This document shows positions 5,114 to 5,466 of a stretch of DNA of 5,466 bases, piece after piece; the first letter of the stretch is position 1, and each line of letters opens with the position of its first letter. Under the pieces are notes generated by a model. That model was not told the DNA's origin, did no database searches, and saw nothing but the letters and a program-made list of their open reading frames with translations. The stretch spans positions 1-5,466 of the forward strand of contig CAINOM010000318.1 in assembly GCA_903851455.1 (NCBI GenBank), read 5' to 3'. The translations under genes and the position numbers were made by a program. Origin of the DNA: an uncultured Bacteroidota bacterium. Lineage in GTDB: Bacteria; Bacteroidota; Bacteroidia; Chitinophagales; Chitinophagaceae.

Positions 5114-5400
5114 CCCGCCAGGTCTCCTCCTTCTGCGACTCCGCGGCAATCAGGAAACTGCAACTTAGTTATTGTATGCGATACTGTTTCAGACTTGCTG
5201 CTCGCTCTCGCACTTTCTACTATATACACCACATACCCTCAGCCATTTATCTCCAAAATATTTTACATCATATCCGCTATACGGTATATGATATCGCAAA
5301 TACGCGACATCATAAAACTTCTATTTTTTACCTTCATTTTTCTGCATGAACTTTGGGCCAAAAAAAGGAAAAATTAAGCGCTCCAAAATCACCAGCCAGC
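5114..5400. other. AT-rich gene-free region with two overlapping hairpins
   Basis: I see no convincing gene. Two inverted repeats share bases: ATCATATCCG (5267-5276) pairs with CGG-T-ATATGAT (5282-5292, one bulged T), and ATGATATCGC (5288-5297) pairs with GCGACATCAT (5304-5313) at nine of ten positions. Because 5288-5292 belongs to both stems, they could not fully form together. A T-rich run (5324-5329) follows about ten bases later, so the second stem might act as a weak plus-strand terminator. The structures are seen; function is speculative. Confidence 0.4.
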
Positions 5401-5466
5401 ACTTTGCGAACTTTTGCCTCCCTTATGCCCTTGGTGGTTTAAAACCTGGCGTCTTGGCGGTTAAAC
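5401..5466. repeat. Degenerate TTGGYGGTTWAA-type dispersed repeat at the window edge
   Basis: TTGGTGGTTTAAAA (5431-5444) and TTGGCGGTTAAAC (5454-5466) are two versions of one motif, preceded by CTTTGCG-like words at 5402-5408 and CTTTTGC at 5411-5417. Spaced TTTGCG/TTGGCGGTTAAA words are a pattern I recall from intergenic repeats in several bacterial phyla. The element is probably cut by the window end. Its role is unknown. Confidence 0.4.

Noticed and set aside
4852..5232. Minus-strand open frame of 126 codons with a 25-residue internal repeat
   Set aside because: The repeated peptide is simply the 75-bp tandem REP duplication read in frame; the rest shows no family features.
5195..5377. 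Plus-strand 60-codon frame, hydrophobic
   Set aside because: The hydrophobic content follows from AT-rich sequence and it spans the overlapping hairpins; there is no start context or recognisable family.

Overview
The window looks like a chromosomal segment of a member of the Bacteroidota (Bacteroidetes), perhaps Chitinophagaceae-like, although the family is a guess. The main evidence is two plus-strand genes for exported proteins, each with an N-terminal signal peptide and a C-terminal type IX secretion (T9SS) type A sorting domain. A broken third gene of the same kind lies at the left end. Starts lack Shine-Dalgarno sequences, and there are a few imperfect TAnnTTTG-like -7 boxes, both usual in this phylum.

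Layout. Positions 1-395 hold a strong hairpin and, on the minus strand, a frame-broken remnant of a T9SS cargo gene (signal peptide in one frame, sorting-domain end in another). Positions 597-2024 encode a 475-residue secreted protein with seven repeats of about 49 residues, probably a seven-bladed beta-propeller, plus a sorting domain. Positions 2144-3071 are a repeat-rich mobile region. It holds a REP-associated tyrosine transposase (RAYT, Y1/HUH family; best start 2334, 183 residues) bounded by inverted copies of a REP-like element made of small palindromes. Positions 3267-4823 encode a 518-residue secreted protein with a sorting domain. Positions 4824-5466 contain no convincing gene but carry another REP-like copy, partly duplicated as a perfect 75-bp tandem repeat, then two overlapping hairpins and a degenerate dispersed-repeat-like motif.

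The part most worth a second look is the RAYT/REP system. The 96-bp unit in front of the transposase recurs about 2.7 kb away, with about ten differences and no gaps by eye. It contains palindromes preceded by GTAG or GGAG, the kind of tetranucleotide that characterised RAYTs read next to their REP hairpins. Its conserved part extends well beyond the palindromes into a non-palindromic tail. At the right end of the transposase region, the REP head abuts ten codons on the minus strand reading MNRIDRLFGI, a typical beginning of a YafY/WYL-type transcriptional regulator. The reading frame then stops within the REP sequence, so the element seems to have truncated that regulator.

The genes do not form an obvious pathway. 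The cargo genes are independent exported proteins of unknown ligand, and the mobile region has landed between them. All assignments come from reading motifs by eye; no database search or structure prediction was run.
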